From Paenibacillus montanisoli (GTDB lineage Bacteria; Bacillota; Bacilli; Paenibacillales; Paenibacillaceae): 64,000 nt of DNA. Position 1 is the stretch's first letter. Each line of letters opens with the position of its first letter. Made by a program: the position numbers and the translations under genes. The DNA lies in the NCBI RefSeq assembly GCF_003268025.1, contig NZ_QLUW01000002.1, forward strand, positions 558,001 to 622,000, read 5' to 3'. The notes beneath the pieces are model-generated. The model searched no databases. It saw only the letters and a program-made list of their open reading frames with translations, and had not been told where the DNA came from. Below, in pieces: positions 33,075-41,825 of the stretch.

Positions 33075-34076
33075 CTATGACTTGAATGACGCGACCATGC
33101 GGAACCCGCAGTTCCCGGTCGAGCTGTCCGGCGTGTTCGAATTTCTCGCCGCTACCCGGTAACGGTTGCAGTACGATTTATGGCAAAGATAGGAGCCTCC
33201 GCGCATGGAGCGCGCTTGGGCAGGCTTCGTATAGTGCGGGTTAACGCCTGAAGTCGTCATATGATAGTGCGGCGTGAACCAATCGCTGCACCATTCCCAA
33301 ACATTGCCTGACATATTGTGCAGCCCGTAACCGTTCGGCTTGAAGGCATGAACGGGCGCCGTACCGAGATAACCGTCGCTCGCGTTGTTTTTGACCGGGA
33401 ATTTGCCCTGCCAAATATTGCAAAGATGCTCGGCGTCCGGCTTTAGCAAGTCGCCCCACGGGTAACGCTTCTGAACGAGCCCGCCTCTAGCCGCGTACTC
33501 CCACTCCGCTTCGGTCGGCAGCCGCCCGCCCTTCCAGTCACAGTAAGCCGCCGCGTCGTTCCAGGATACGTGCACGACCGGGTGATCGAGCCGGTCCGCG
33601 ATATCGGAATCGGGTCCTTCGGGCTGGGCCCAATAGGCGCCTTTCACGGCAAGCCACCATGGCGTGCTTTGCGGCGATCCTGCCGAGGCCTGCTTGGCCT
33701 GTTCGGACGCTAGCAAATGAAACACATACGACCAGCCGAACTTTTCCGCCTCCGTCACGTAGCCGGTCGCCTCCACGAACGCTTGAAATTGCTCATTGGT
33801 CACCGCGTACCGTGATATATAAAACGCATCCAGCTTCACGCTGCGAATCGGGCCTTCTCCGTCCTGCGGAAAGCCTTCCGCATCATCCGTGCCCATCAGA
33901 AATTCCCCGGCCGGAATAAGGACCATATGGTCGTCCTCTTGAAGCGACGACAGGACAAGCTCCCCGCCGCGCAAAGCGCCGGCATGATCCGTACCAGGCT
34001 CGCCTGAAGAAGACGCGGCGATCTCGCCGTCGGCGTTTCGGCTTGCACAGCAGCAAGCCCTAGGTTGATCCATCAT
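33075..34076 (-). CDS. Formylglycine-generating enzyme (sulfatase-modifying factor)
   Basis: GGAAGG precedes the tandem ATGs at 34076; the 21-codon upstream extension is not needed. The 333-residue protein has the FGE-sulfatase domain: MVLIPAGEFLMGTDDAEGFP, YAVTNEQFQAFVEATGY, GGRLPTEAEWEYAARGG, GNVWEWCSDWFTP. The C-terminal block GGSYLCHKSYCNRYRVAARN contains both active-site cysteines (about residues 298 and 303), so it should be a true copper-dependent FGE rather than a degenerate homologue. It is divergent from a Cys-type sulfatase gene, its likely substrate. Confidence 0.93.
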   Translation of the reverse strand: MMDQPRACCCASRNADGEIAASSSGEPGTDHAGALRGGELVLSSLQEDDHMVLIPAGEFLMGTDDAEGFPQDGEGPIRSVKLDAFYISRYAVTNEQFQAFVEATGYVTEAEKFGWSYVFHLLASEQAKQASAGSPQSTPWWLAVKGAYWAQPEGPDSDIADRLDHPVVHVSWNDAAAYCDWKGGRLPTEAEWEYAARGGLVQKRYPWGDLLKPDAEHLCNIWQGKFPVKNNASDGYLGTAPVHAFKPNGYGLHNMSGNVWEWCSDWFTPHYHMTTSGVNPHYTKPAQARSMRGGSYLCHKSYCNRYRVAARNSNTPDSSTGNCGFRMVASFKS

Positions 34077-34181
34077 TTTGATTGCCTTCCTTTCCTTGTA
34101 AAACCCCGTTGTAGACGCTTCCAAATAATTATTATACAATAACCGTGAATCTATCGAAACGTTTCAAAGAAGGACAGGTGA

Positions 34182-35594
34182 ATGAAGATGAGCACTTCTG
34201 CCCCAAAGAGACCGAACATTCTGTTTATTATGTCGGACGACCATGCTTCCCACGCCATCAGCGCTTACGGCAGCAGAATCAACGAAACGCCGAATATTGA
34301 CCGCATCTCTGAAGGCGGCATGCGGTTCGACAACTGCTTTTGCACCAATTCCATCTGCACGCCGAGCCGCGCGGCCATTTTAACGGGCCAATACAACCAT
34401 ATTAACGGCGTGAAAACGCTAGGCGACTCGTTCGACGGCAGGCAGACGACCTTCCCGAAGCTGCTGCAGCAGGACGGCTACCAAACCGCGATCGTCGGCA
34501 AATGGCATCTCGGCCATGGCGGCAACGCCGACCCGACCGGCTTCGACTACTGGAGCATCCTGCCCGATCAAGGGGATTATCACAATCCCGTCATGATCGA
34601 GATGGGCGTTTCCCAGAAATTCGATGGCTACGTGACCGACATTATTACCGATAAATCGCTGGACTGGCTGAAAAATCGGGACAAGAACCGGCCGTTCATG
34701 CTCATGTGCCATCACAAAGCGCCGCATCGCCACTGGGAGCCGGATGAGAAGCATATGCACTTATACGAGGATATCGACATTCCCGAGCCGGAAACCTTTT
34801 ACGATGACTACGCCACCCGCTCGCAAGCTGCTGTAAACGCCAAAATGCGCATTGAGGACCTGCATGAGCTGGATACGAAAGGCGCTCCGCCTGCCGGGCT
34901 TACGCCGGAACAGGAGAAGAAATGGAAATATCAGCGGTACATCAAGGATTACCTGCGGTGCATCGCCTCAGTCGATGACAATGTAGGGCGCTTGCTCGAT
35001 TACCTCGACGAAGAAGATGAGGCGAACGATACGATCGTCATCTACACGTCCGACCAAGGCTTCTTCTTAGGCGACCACGGCTGGTTCGATAAACGGTTCA
35101 TGTACGAGGAATCGCTGCGCATGCCGTTCCTTATCCGTTATCCGCGTGCCATTGAAGCCGGCACCGTAAGCGACACGATGATTTTGAACGTCGATTTCGC
35201 GCCTACCTTCCTGGACTACGCCGGCCACCCGATTCCGGAGACGATGCAAGGACACAGCATCCGGGAAGTGCTCGGAGGCGCAGCGCCGGCTGACTGGAGA
35301 ACGTCCATGTACTACCGCTATTGGATGCATCTCGACGGCTGCCACGAGGTCTACTCCCACTACGGCATCCGGACGCAGCAGTACAAGCTGATCTACTACT
35401 ATGCCCAGGCGCTCGGCACGACGGATTCCCGTGACGAATCGAAGCCGCCGGAGTGGGAAATGTTCGATTTGGCCAAGGACCCTTACGAGCTGAACAACGT
35501 GTATAGCTTACCGGAATACGAGCAGACCGTGAAGGCGCTCACGCGGGAAATGGAGCAATTGATGAGCGATGTCGGCGATGAGCCGCTGCACTAG
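34182..35594 (+). CDS. Cys-type sulfatase
   Basis: 470 aa without signal peptide. PNILFIMSDDHASHA carries the N-terminal metal aspartates (D19, D20), and SICTPSRAAILTGQY is the sulfatase signature C-x-P-S-R, with C59 to be oxidised to formylglycine. VGKWHLGH and the TSDQGFFLGDHGWFDK metal motif are intact. The LYSL/DPYELNNVYSLPEY C-terminal region is typical of the arylsulfatase / choline-sulfatase-like group acting on organic or glycan sulfates. GGACAGGTGA precedes the start. Together with the divergent FGE it makes a self-contained desulfation module. Confidence 0.93.
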   Translation: MKMSTSAPKRPNILFIMSDDHASHAISAYGSRINETPNIDRISEGGMRFDNCFCTNSICTPSRAAILTGQYNHINGVKTLGDSFDGRQTTFPKLLQQDGYQTAIVGKWHLGHGGNADPTGFDYWSILPDQGDYHNPVMIEMGVSQKFDGYVTDIITDKSLDWLKNRDKNRPFMLMCHHKAPHRHWEPDEKHMHLYEDIDIPEPETFYDDYATRSQAAVNAKMRIEDLHELDTKGAPPAGLTPEQEKKWKYQRYIKDYLRCIASVDDNVGRLLDYLDEEDEANDTIVIYTSDQGFFLGDHGWFDKRFMYEESLRMPFLIRYPRAIEAGTVSDTMILNVDFAPTFLDYAGHPIPETMQGHSIREVLGGAAPADWRTSMYYRYWMHLDGCHEVYSHYGIRTQQYKLIYYYAQALGTTDSRDESKPPEWEMFDLAKDPYELNNVYSLPEYEQTVKALTREMEQLMSDVGDEPLH

Positions 35595-35635
35595 CATAAT
35601 GCAAAGCACGATAGGATTCGCCAGAACGGACACGA

Positions 35636-35674
35636 AACAGCTAAGCGCCGCACAGTCGGACTTAGCTGTTTTTT
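35636..35674 (+). terminator. Rho-independent terminator of the sulfatase gene
   Basis: AACAGCTAAG pairs with CTTAGCTGTT, followed by TTTTG. Confidence 0.88.
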
Positions 35675-35717
35675 GCTTGCATCCAGTGGCGAATTCTGGC
35701 GTCGCCCCCTGCGTCCC

Positions 35718-36140
35718 CTAAGTGAAAAACTTCATGTGCGGCTTCGTGTTCCGGTAATGGTCCAATCGATCCTGCAGCGTACCGGTGTGGAGCTCGAACT
35801 TGTGCCCGTCCGGGTCGGTAAAATAAATCGATTTCCGGTCCTCCGCTTCCCTTGACCGGCCAGGAAGCACGTTCACGCCTAGCCGCCGCAGCTTGTCCTG
35901 CCAAGCGTCGAAGTCCGTCTCCGCAATCGTAAACGCTAGATGCGTGTAGGACCGGTGAATCTCGTTTCGCGGAATGTCCCGCTCCTCATTTAAAGCAATC
36001 CACAAACCGTTCAAATCGAAATACGCGAGCGATCGCCCCGTCACGAGAAGCTGCGCCCCGAACACTTGCTCATAGAAAGCCACCGACCGTTCCAAGCTGG
36101 ATACGGAGAAACAAAGATGATTGATACGTTCTACCTGCAT
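35718..36140 (-). CDS. fosB: FosB metallothiol transferase
   Basis: 140 aa. [49 protein letters not shown] and [20 protein letters not shown] follow Bacillus FosB almost residue by residue, including metal ligands H (NHL), H (YTH) and E (FEL). FosB opens the epoxide of fosfomycin with bacillithiol or cysteine, giving intrinsic resistance. Members with this sequence are chromosomal in many Bacillaceae and Paenibacillaceae. No mobile element is adjacent. Confidence 0.9.
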   Translation of the reverse strand: MQVERINHLCFSVSSLERSVAFYEQVFGAQLLVTGRSLAYFDLNGLWIALNEERDIPRNEIHRSYTHLAFTIAETDFDAWQDKLRRLGVNVLPGRSREAEDRKSIYFTDPDGHKFELHTGTLQDRLDHYRNTKPHMKFFT

Positions 36141-36177
36141 GACACACTCCGAATCTCTTTATTTTGTGCGAACCATT

Positions 36178-36783
36178 TTAGTCTGCTTCTGTGCTTCCAT
36201 TGAGCCAGTCAAATAAATTCATTAACCGTTGTTCGAGTTTTAGCGAATTGACCAGGCAATCCGCAAGCGGCATTACGGCAAAATAAGAACGCTTATCTTC
36301 ACTCCCTAGCACGCAAGCATCATACACAATGCTGATCTCAAACCCCTTGAGCGGTACGCCGCCGGCTGCTTGCACGATAGCTGATAAAACTGTATATACC
36401 CGCCAAGCATCGAACGTCCTTTCCAAGGCGAGCCTTCCGGCATAGCTGTCCCACCAAGCAAGGAAGCTTTGATAGAAGCATTCATACGGCTCCCAAGCCC
36501 CTTCGCTATGAACAAACAGCGGCTCGAAGATCCGCTCCCGGTGCGCCGCGAAGAGTTTCAAGTCGTTAAAAGGATGTTCGGCAATGCTCGCAGATGCCTC
36601 TGCCCATATGTTCGCGAACCCTGCTTCAAAATCATCCGCAAATGGAAGCTTCAGATTCGGCAAATAAGGAAACTTATGCCTCTCTCCTCGTGCAGCGTCG
36701 CGCTGGTTCAAATACATATTTTGAATATAGATCAGATAGTTCAGCGTGTACGCCGACTCGCTTCTCATCGTCAAGGTTTGCAA
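36178..36783 (-). CDS. Hypothetical protein, 201 aa
   Basis: Starts at TTG 36783, 7 bases after GGGGAG. Predicted to be soluble, helical and rich in aromatics (FLAWWDSYAGRLALE, DAWRVYTVLSAIVQ). It may be a small conserved Paenibacillus protein; I do not recognise any domain. The gene begins 17 bases after the HhH gene stops, on the same strand, and its ribosome binding site lies just beyond that gene, so they are probably co-transcribed. Confidence 0.65.
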   Translation of the reverse strand: MQTLTMRSESAYTLNYLIYIQNMYLNQRDAARGERHKFPYLPNLKLPFADDFEAGFANIWAEASASIAEHPFNDLKLFAAHRERIFEPLFVHSEGAWEPYECFYQSFLAWWDSYAGRLALERTFDAWRVYTVLSAIVQAAGGVPLKGFEISIVYDACVLGSEDKRSYFAVMPLADCLVNSLKLEQRLMNLFDWLNGSTEAD

Positions 36784-36799
36784 CCGACCGCTCCCCTTC

Positions 36800-37012
36800 T
36801 CATTTCCCGCTCTTGAAAGCCAGCCCTTTCGACTTCATCGCCTGCCGAAGCAAATCGACGGCCTTCGGGCCGATGCCGTGCAGCCCGCTCAACTCCGATT
36901 CGCTCAGGTTCGAAATATCGGCCATACTCCTGAGACCCGCACCGGCAAGCGCCCGTTGCGCCGGCTTCGCCAATCCGGACGGAAGATCGTTTTGCTCCAC
37001 ATGCTGTGACAA
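36800..37012 (-). CDS. Helix-hairpin-helix protein, 70 aa
   Basis: LSGLHGIGPKAVDLLRQAM is a canonical helix-hairpin-helix (GIG), preceded by ALAGAGLRSMADISNLSESEL, which makes the double HhH of the RNA-polymerase alpha-CTD or RuvA type. A protein of this length with this pair would bind DNA non-specifically, and several Bacillota encode such free-standing units. AAGGAGGAAAGG lies upstream. Confidence 0.8.
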   Translation of the reverse strand: MSQHVEQNDLPSGLAKPAQRALAGAGLRSMADISNLSESELSGLHGIGPKAVDLLRQAMKSKGLAFKSGK

Positions 37013-37040
37013 ATTCCTTTCCTCCTTCTATGCGTTTTAC

Positions 37041-37547
37041 CTATATTACTTTCCAACCGAGCGCCGTTTCGATCAGCAGCTGCTCGCCGATCTGAATCTC
37101 CTTGCTCCCAATAACGGCGCCGCCCATTTTTTCGTAGAAATGCAGAGCCGGATTATCCCTCAGCACCCAAAGCATGAGCGAGGAATAGCCTCTGGCTTTC
37201 AGCGCGGCGGCCATTTTTGTGAAGAAACGCCTCCCGTAGCCTAGCCCTTGAGCTTCCTTCAGTAAATAGACGGCATACACCTCAGCGTCGTAGACAAGGT
37301 CTGCCTCACGGCATTTACCTCCTGAAATAAAGCCAACGATTCGGCCGTCAGGCTCTTCGGCGACAAACGTCATTTCATCCGGCTGCGGATGGTTGAACGC
37401 CAACAGCCTATTCCGAATCCGTCCTTCCAAGGTTAAGCCTGCCAGGTAAGAGTCTGCGATAATACCCGCATACGTTGTCTTCCAGCTTTCCAGATGCACC
37501 TTGGCGATGCCTTCGCAGTCATCGATAGAGGCCATTCGCATGATCAT
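37041..37547 (-). CDS. GNAT acetyltransferase
   Basis: ATG 37547 follows GGGGAGGGG by a short spacer and is preferred to the frame start at 37568; 168 aa. VYLLKEAQGLGYGRRFFTKMA (QGLGYG) is the acetyl-CoA loop and LWVLRDNPALHFYEKMGG the C-terminal region (NPAxxFYEK). The N-terminal WKTTYAGIIADSYLAGLT is characteristic of the acetyltransferase group around PaiA/YesJ-like proteins. Just upstream of the HhH gene and downstream of two HAD genes on the same strand. Confidence 0.88.
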   Translation of the reverse strand: MIMRMASIDDCEGIAKVHLESWKTTYAGIIADSYLAGLTLEGRIRNRLLAFNHPQPDEMTFVAEEPDGRIVGFISGGKCREADLVYDAEVYAVYLLKEAQGLGYGRRFFTKMAAALKARGYSSLMLWVLRDNPALHFYEKMGGAVIGSKEIQIGEQLLIETALGWKVI

Positions 37548-37576
37548 TTGACGCCCCTCCCCGGACATTCAAGACG

Positions 37577-38242
37577 TTATAGATGCTGCATAAGTTCCCT
37601 TGGGCTTCTCAATTTCATGAACTCGCTCTGTATATAGGTGTTATACCAATACGCATGAAAGACACGCAGGCCCGCGCGCGCTGCGCCTTCCAACTCATTG
37701 GACCCGCCGTCGCCCACGAAGGCGCAGTCTTCAGGCCTCACTTGCAGCCGCTCGCAAGCCAGCGCATAGATTCTCGTATCCGGCTTGCTGCACTTAACCT
37801 CATAGGAGAAGATGCAGTCGTCAAAATAGTCCGCGAGCCGCGAGTCCCGCCAATGGCTAACCTCTTCTTCCGTGCAGTTGCTGATGAGCCCGATCCGGAT
37901 ACCCTTCCTTCGCAAATCGGCCAACAAGGTTACGATTTCGTGCTCTACATGCTCGAAAGGAAGTACCTTTTCTTGCAACCGAGCCTCGTAGAGAAATTGA
38001 ATCGCATCTTCGTCAACCGTGAGCTCTCTGCCGGATAGGATGTCTAAAATGACCTCCCGATACGAAGCAAAATGCCCGTTCATCCGCTTCACCGAGCGTG
38101 CAGCCCATTCAGCCTTAAACGCTTCGTTGGGAATTCCGAGCAACGTATTATAATCATAGCTGCGCTTCGATCTTCGCCGGCCGTTCTCGAACTCGGTGAT
38201 TAACGTTTCGAACAAATCAAAGTATATGGCTTGGATGGACAC
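37577..38242 (-). CDS. HAD-superfamily hydrolase
   Basis: 221 aa. Motif I appears as YFDLFETLIT (nucleophile in DLFET; the second Asp is replaced by Glu), motif II as IGLISNCTE, motif III as the Lys in KCSKPDTRIY and motif IV as FVGDGGSNELEGA. This matches the FMN/pyrimidine or generic phosphatase group with a C1 cap. The motif-I D-x-F-x-T form with Glu is unusual, but the rest is intact. Second of two adjacent HAD genes. Confidence 0.85.
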   Translation of the reverse strand: MSIQAIYFDLFETLITEFENGRRRSKRSYDYNTLLGIPNEAFKAEWAARSVKRMNGHFASYREVILDILSGRELTVDEDAIQFLYEARLQEKVLPFEHVEHEIVTLLADLRRKGIRIGLISNCTEEEVSHWRDSRLADYFDDCIFSYEVKCSKPDTRIYALACERLQVRPEDCAFVGDGGSNELEGAARAGLRVFHAYWYNTYIQSEFMKLRSPRELMQHL

Positions 38243-38275
38243 ACGGTCATCTCCTCCGTAAGATTTCCCGGCATC

Positions 38276-38941
38276 TCACAGCAGCTCGATCAATTCGCCA
38301 AGCTGCCTAATCGTATGCAGCGGTTTTGCCGTCAACTCCTCACGCCAAGGATGATTCACTTGAATCCATATCGTTTCCATCCCCGCCGAGGAAGCCCCTT
38401 CGATATCATTCACCGGATGGTCGCCGATGAAGATACATTCGCCTGCTAGCAGCCCCAAGCGTTCGAGCGCCATTTCGAAAATTTTAGCATCCGGCTTCTT
38501 CACGCCCGCTTCCTCGGAAACAAGAATAAACTCAAATGCGTCGCGAAGGCCGAGCCGATCGATTTTGCCGTATTGCATGTCATTTCTTCCATTTGTAATT
38601 AATCCGATTCGATAGTTTTGTCGGCGGAGATAGGCAAGCAACTCATGGGCTCGATCCATAAGGACCGCATTACTCATATATTCGCGTTTGTAATAAGCAG
38701 CTAACTCAGCGTGGCTAAGCGTTTCCCGCCAAGGCAGCTCCTCAATCAGCTCCGCAAACAATGCATTACGGTCTTTATACCCATCCCGGTCAAGCTCCAG
38801 AATCCGGTTGTACAGCGCCTCCGTGGATTCGATGTGGCTGAAATGGGTTTGCAGGAATGCAGTCGCAAAATTGCCGAACATCCGGGTCCGATCAAGCAGC
38901 GTATTATCCAAATCGAAAATAATGGCTTTCATCTTCTGCAT
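38276..38941 (-). CDS. HAD-superfamily hydrolase
   Basis: ATG 38941 (with a GGGGGA site upstream) is used rather than the ORF start 38959. Motif I IIFDLDNTLLD, II LITNGRND, III VKKPDAKIF and IV FIGDHPVNDIEGA are complete. The spacing, with a helical cap between motifs I and II, is that of the haloacid dehalogenase-like / phosphoglycolate-phosphatase-like group. It is not the same protein as the neighbour at 37577-38242 and probably has a different substrate. Confidence 0.87.
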   Translation of the reverse strand: MQKMKAIIFDLDNTLLDRTRMFGNFATAFLQTHFSHIESTEALYNRILELDRDGYKDRNALFAELIEELPWRETLSHAELAAYYKREYMSNAVLMDRAHELLAYLRRQNYRIGLITNGRNDMQYGKIDRLGLRDAFEFILVSEEAGVKKPDAKIFEMALERLGLLAGECIFIGDHPVNDIEGASSAGMETIWIQVNHPWREELTAKPLHTIRQLGELIELL

Positions 38942-38961
38942 ACAGGCGCGTTCCCCCAATG

Positions 38962-39396
38962 CTACGGATTGAGAATTTGATAATTGGCCAGAGACTCTTC
39001 TTTGAAGACGGTTTTGTTTTCCCGGACGGCATCGGCCAATCTCTGGGCGGTAAAGGTGGAGATCGGACGCGGAAGCGCATCCAGCGGGAAGAAGCCGTAT
39101 TGATCGATCTCATCGTCGTCCACCTGGATGACGCCTTCATAGCTGCGAGCCTTGAAGGTATAGATATATCGGTTCTTATGCGGCTGGAAATAGAGTCCGG
39201 ATAAGTCCATCTCGCTAACCGAGATGCCGGCTTCCTCCTTCAGCTCTCTTGCTGCCGCGCCCCATGCCGATTCGCCTTCATCCACCATGCCGCCGGGAAT
39301 GGACCACTGCTTCTTGCCGTACGTTTGGTGAACCAACAGGACCCGATCGTACTTATCGATGATAATGATGCCTGCGGCATCCGTCCCCTTTTTCAT
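38962..39396 (-). CDS. Nudix hydrolase
   Basis: 144 aa. The Nudix box is perfect: GGMVDEGESAWGAAARELKEEAGI. The WSIPGG before it and VQVDD/DEIDQYGFFPLDALP after it suggest an MutT-like or ADP-ribose-type member. Situated 20 bases upstream of the HAD gene on the same strand, thus most likely in an operon with it: a Nudix hydrolase that releases a nucleoside monophosphate and a phosphatase that acts next, an inference. Confidence 0.9.
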   Translation of the reverse strand: MKKGTDAAGIIIIDKYDRVLLVHQTYGKKQWSIPGGMVDEGESAWGAAARELKEEAGISVSEMDLSGLYFQPHKNRYIYTFKARSYEGVIQVDDDEIDQYGFFPLDALPRPISTFTAQRLADAVRENKTVFKEESLANYQILNP

Positions 39397-39468
39397 GTGA
39401 TCTCACCCCGTTTCTACCGCAATGAAATTCGAAACTCTTTTCCCATTATAGCAGGGTTTGAAAATGCT

Positions 39469-39518
39469 GGAAAAGAAAAAGGAGATCGCAATGCCTGCGT
39501 GCAGGCATTGTGACCTCC
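39469..39518 (-). terminator. Strong rho-independent terminator
   Basis: GGAGATCGCAATGCCTGC pairs with GCAGGCATTGTGACCTCC (18 bp with two weak pairs). On the minus strand it is followed by a T-rich tract (39469-39480), so it terminates the 40126-39575 gene. Confidence 0.88.
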
Positions 39519-39574
39519 TTCAAATCGATGGCTATCCATTTTCACCTTACGCTAGCGTGGCGATCCCGCCTTCG

Positions 39575-40126
39575 CTAAACTTTTACTACTCCGCTGTCCG
39601 TAATATAGTCCAAGCTTTCTTCAAAATCGCGCTCGATATAGTCATGGGATTGCCACTCATAATGCGTTAAGCCCAGCCATTGCGCAAATTGATAAGCCGG
39701 TACCTGCTCGAACAGCTCCTCAAAATCGGTGATGCTCAGCGCTTTCATCAGCTGCTCGTCCGTCACGTCCTGCTGCCGGCCGGGCCTGCTATTGATAAAC
39801 GCGAGAAGCCTCTCGGCATGAAGCTCCGACACATCGTGGACGATTTCCTCATCCCAGCTGCAATCATAGCGGCAAATCAGCTTGTCCCCTTCATAGAGGC
39901 TGAAGGACCAGCCATGATCCTCAGCATATGCATAATAGAGCAGCATCCCATGGTTGTTCGCAATCAGTTCCTCATTCTGAGTATAGATCGGCCCGCTCGG
40001 CAGCAGCGTGATCCAATCGTTGATTGCTGGGTACACGTACCCTGAAAGACCTGCCCTTGTCAACAATGCAATGCCTTCCCGACGGTCTTTGCCGACCAGG
40101 TGATAGCTTTCGCTGAATTCGCTCAT
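39575..40126 (-). CDS. Hypothetical protein, 183 aa
   Basis: ATG 40126 follows GGAGG by 8 bases. A soluble acidic protein without motifs that I recognise; it has LYYAYAEDHGWSFSLYEGDKL and a C-terminal helical region (TDEQLMKALSITDFEELFEQ), reminiscent of the SMI1/KNR4 or 'immunity' type folds, though this is a weak impression. An independent gene with its own terminator, 20 bases downstream of a membrane-protein gene. Confidence 0.6.
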   Translation of the reverse strand: MSEFSESYHLVGKDRREGIALLTRAGLSGYVYPAINDWITLLPSGPIYTQNEELIANNHGMLLYYAYAEDHGWSFSLYEGDKLICRYDCSWDEEIVHDVSELHAERLLAFINSRPGRQQDVTDEQLMKALSITDFEELFEQVPAYQFAQWLGLTHYEWQSHDYIERDFEESLDYITDSGVVKV

Positions 40127-40145
40127 GTCTGAAACCTCCATCATG

Positions 40146-40526
40146 CTACCAATATCTAATTTTATGTACTCTGCATAAGACGATACAAACCAAATAGCCG
40201 ATGCACATCACCCCGAACAGTGCGTAACCGCTCGATGAGAACAGCATAAACACGCTGAATGGGACGCTCCATACAAACGCGGCCAGCATCATGATCACTC
40301 TCGATTGGAGCAGGCCGACGCCGAAGAGGCAGGCGGGAAGCACAAGCAGGAGGAAAGATTGCAAGGGATCGACTTGATTCATTCCTTCAAAATAAGGATC
40401 CTGCCACGCCAGGAACAGCCAGCAGACAATCGAAAGCGCGCTTGCGGAGTAGCCGATGAGTTCAATATGCGATTGTTTGATCGGATTCAAGCCCGCCGCC
40501 TCCTTATGCTTCGTTTGTAATACCAT
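40146..40526 (-). CDS. Small integral membrane protein, 126 aa
   Basis: Four hydrophobic segments (SIVCWLFLAW, SFLLLVLPACLFGVGLLQ, VIMMLAAFVWSVPFSVFML and LFGVMCIGYLVCIVLC). No motif or family that I recognise. The gene is 19 bases upstream of the 39575-40126 gene, so they may form an operon of unknown function. Confidence 0.65.
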   Translation of the reverse strand: MVLQTKHKEAAGLNPIKQSHIELIGYSASALSIVCWLFLAWQDPYFEGMNQVDPLQSFLLLVLPACLFGVGLLQSRVIMMLAAFVWSVPFSVFMLFSSSGYALFGVMCIGYLVCIVLCRVHKIRYW

Positions 40527-40590
40527 GCTCTCCGATTATAGCAGGAATTGTGCGAAACGACCATAATAAGGTGATTTTTAATGCCGTCCA

Positions 40591-41220
40591 TCACGAAGCC
40601 GCTTTTGCTTGCCAGATCCTATAGGAACCGTAAACTAACAGCAAAAACAGGACATAAACGCCTGCCACAAGCAGCAGAGACTGCCAATCTGCGGAAATGC
40701 GGTCGCCGATAAACGCAAAAATGAGCATCGCCGGCACTTTGCCGAGAAAGGAAGCGCTGGCATAATGCAAGAAGGGAATCGCCGCGACGGCAGCGTAAAC
40801 ATTAACGGCGGTTTGCGGCACGATCGGCATAAGCCGAGCGAGCAGCACGGATTGGAAAGGATGCCGCTCGACCATGGCGGTCCAGCGTTCCGTCAACTTG
40901 TAACACCGAAGCAGCGCTCGGCCCCGTTCCCGGAAGCCGTAACGGAATAAGCCGTACATGATCATACCGGCAAGCCAAGCGCCGAGCAAGCTGAGCAGCG
41001 CGCCGAGCAGAGGGCCGTACACATAGCCCATCGTGCCGATGACGGCGCTGAACGGGATAATAGGCACGCATGCGAGGCCAACGACTAGCAGGACGATGAG
41101 CGGCAGCGGCGCTTCACCCGTTTTCACCCATTGAAGCAGCCCGGTCCGATTCAGCCAAACGATAGCGATGACAAGCGCATAACAGAAAATGATTAATCCG
41201 CGTTTCAATCTCCGGTTCAC
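40591..41220 (-). CDS. TVP38/TMEM64-family (VTT-domain) membrane protein
   Basis: 209 aa, about six membrane segments. The VTT/DedA-like core is recognised by VPIIPFSAVIGTMGYVYGPLLG and MVERHPFQSVLLARLMPIVPQTAVNVYAAVA, with the conserved Arg and Pro-rich region. Such proteins are thought to act in lipid or isoprenoid-carrier flipping; the partner here is unknown. No ribosome binding site other than the weak AACCGGAG before the ATG. Confidence 0.87.
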   Translation of the reverse strand: MNRRLKRGLIIFCYALVIAIVWLNRTGLLQWVKTGEAPLPLIVLLVVGLACVPIIPFSAVIGTMGYVYGPLLGALLSLLGAWLAGMIMYGLFRYGFRERGRALLRCYKLTERWTAMVERHPFQSVLLARLMPIVPQTAVNVYAAVAAIPFLHYASASFLGKVPAMLIFAFIGDRISADWQSLLLVAGVYVLFLLLVYGSYRIWQAKAAS

Positions 41221-41290
41221 CCGCTTTCTATTTCGCGATTATCGCATACCCGTTTTGCAGGATGCAACACTTCCCATGTACCTATGCATA

Positions 41291-41347
41291 GAAAAAAGAC
41301 ACCCGTTAAGTGCCGCCTGCACGTGAACCGGCAGCAGCTCGGGTGCC
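41291..41347 (-). terminator. Rho-independent terminator of the 41368 gene
   Basis: Minus strand: a long imperfect hairpin ending CACTTAACGGGTGTC, followed by TTTTTTC. Confidence 0.75.
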
Positions 41348-41367
41348 TGTTAGTACAATTCAATCGA

Positions 41368-41823
41368 TTACAGCGTTTTTCGCATATTGACATGCGGGAT
41401 ATTCGCATCAAGGAACGGCTCCGAAGATTCTGTCTCATAGCCCAGCTTCTTATAGAAGCCCTCTGCAGTACATTGCGCGCCCAATACGGCAGCCGCATAG
41501 CCGAGCTCGCGCGCATCCTGCTCCATGGCTTCGATCAGCTTCTTGCCGACGCCTAGGCCGCGGTACGGCTGCAATACGGCGATACGCTGCAGCTTTGCCA
41601 CGCCAGGCTCATATTCCTTCCATCTACCGGCTCCAACGGCCTTGCCGTTATCCTTCACGACGAAATGGCGGCATGCTTCCGGAGAATCGTCATATTCATC
41701 GCGCTCCAGCTCCGCTGGCACCTTCTGCTCATCCACGAATACTTCAAACCGAACTGCAATCGCTTCTTCCAATAGATCATTTGTTGTCGCACGGATATAG
41801 TCCACGAATAATACCTCTTTCAC
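41368..41823 (-). CDS. GNAT acetyltransferase (YjcF-like)
   Basis: 151 aa. IAVRFEVFVDEQKVPAELERD at the N-terminus and LQRIAVLQPYRGLGVGKKLI (RGLGVG acetyl-CoA loop) followed by LGAQCTAEGFYKKLGYETES fit the ElaA/YjcF group of predicted small-molecule acetyltransferases. The start is ATG 41823, separated from the helD stop by two bases, so the two genes are in one transcription unit and probably translationally linked. It is followed by a terminator. Confidence 0.88.
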   Translation of the reverse strand: MKEVLFVDYIRATTNDLLEEAIAVRFEVFVDEQKVPAELERDEYDDSPEACRHFVVKDNGKAVGAGRWKEYEPGVAKLQRIAVLQPYRGLGVGKKLIEAMEQDARELGYAAAVLGAQCTAEGFYKKLGYETESSEPFLDANIPHVNMRKTL

Positions 41824-41825
41824 TT

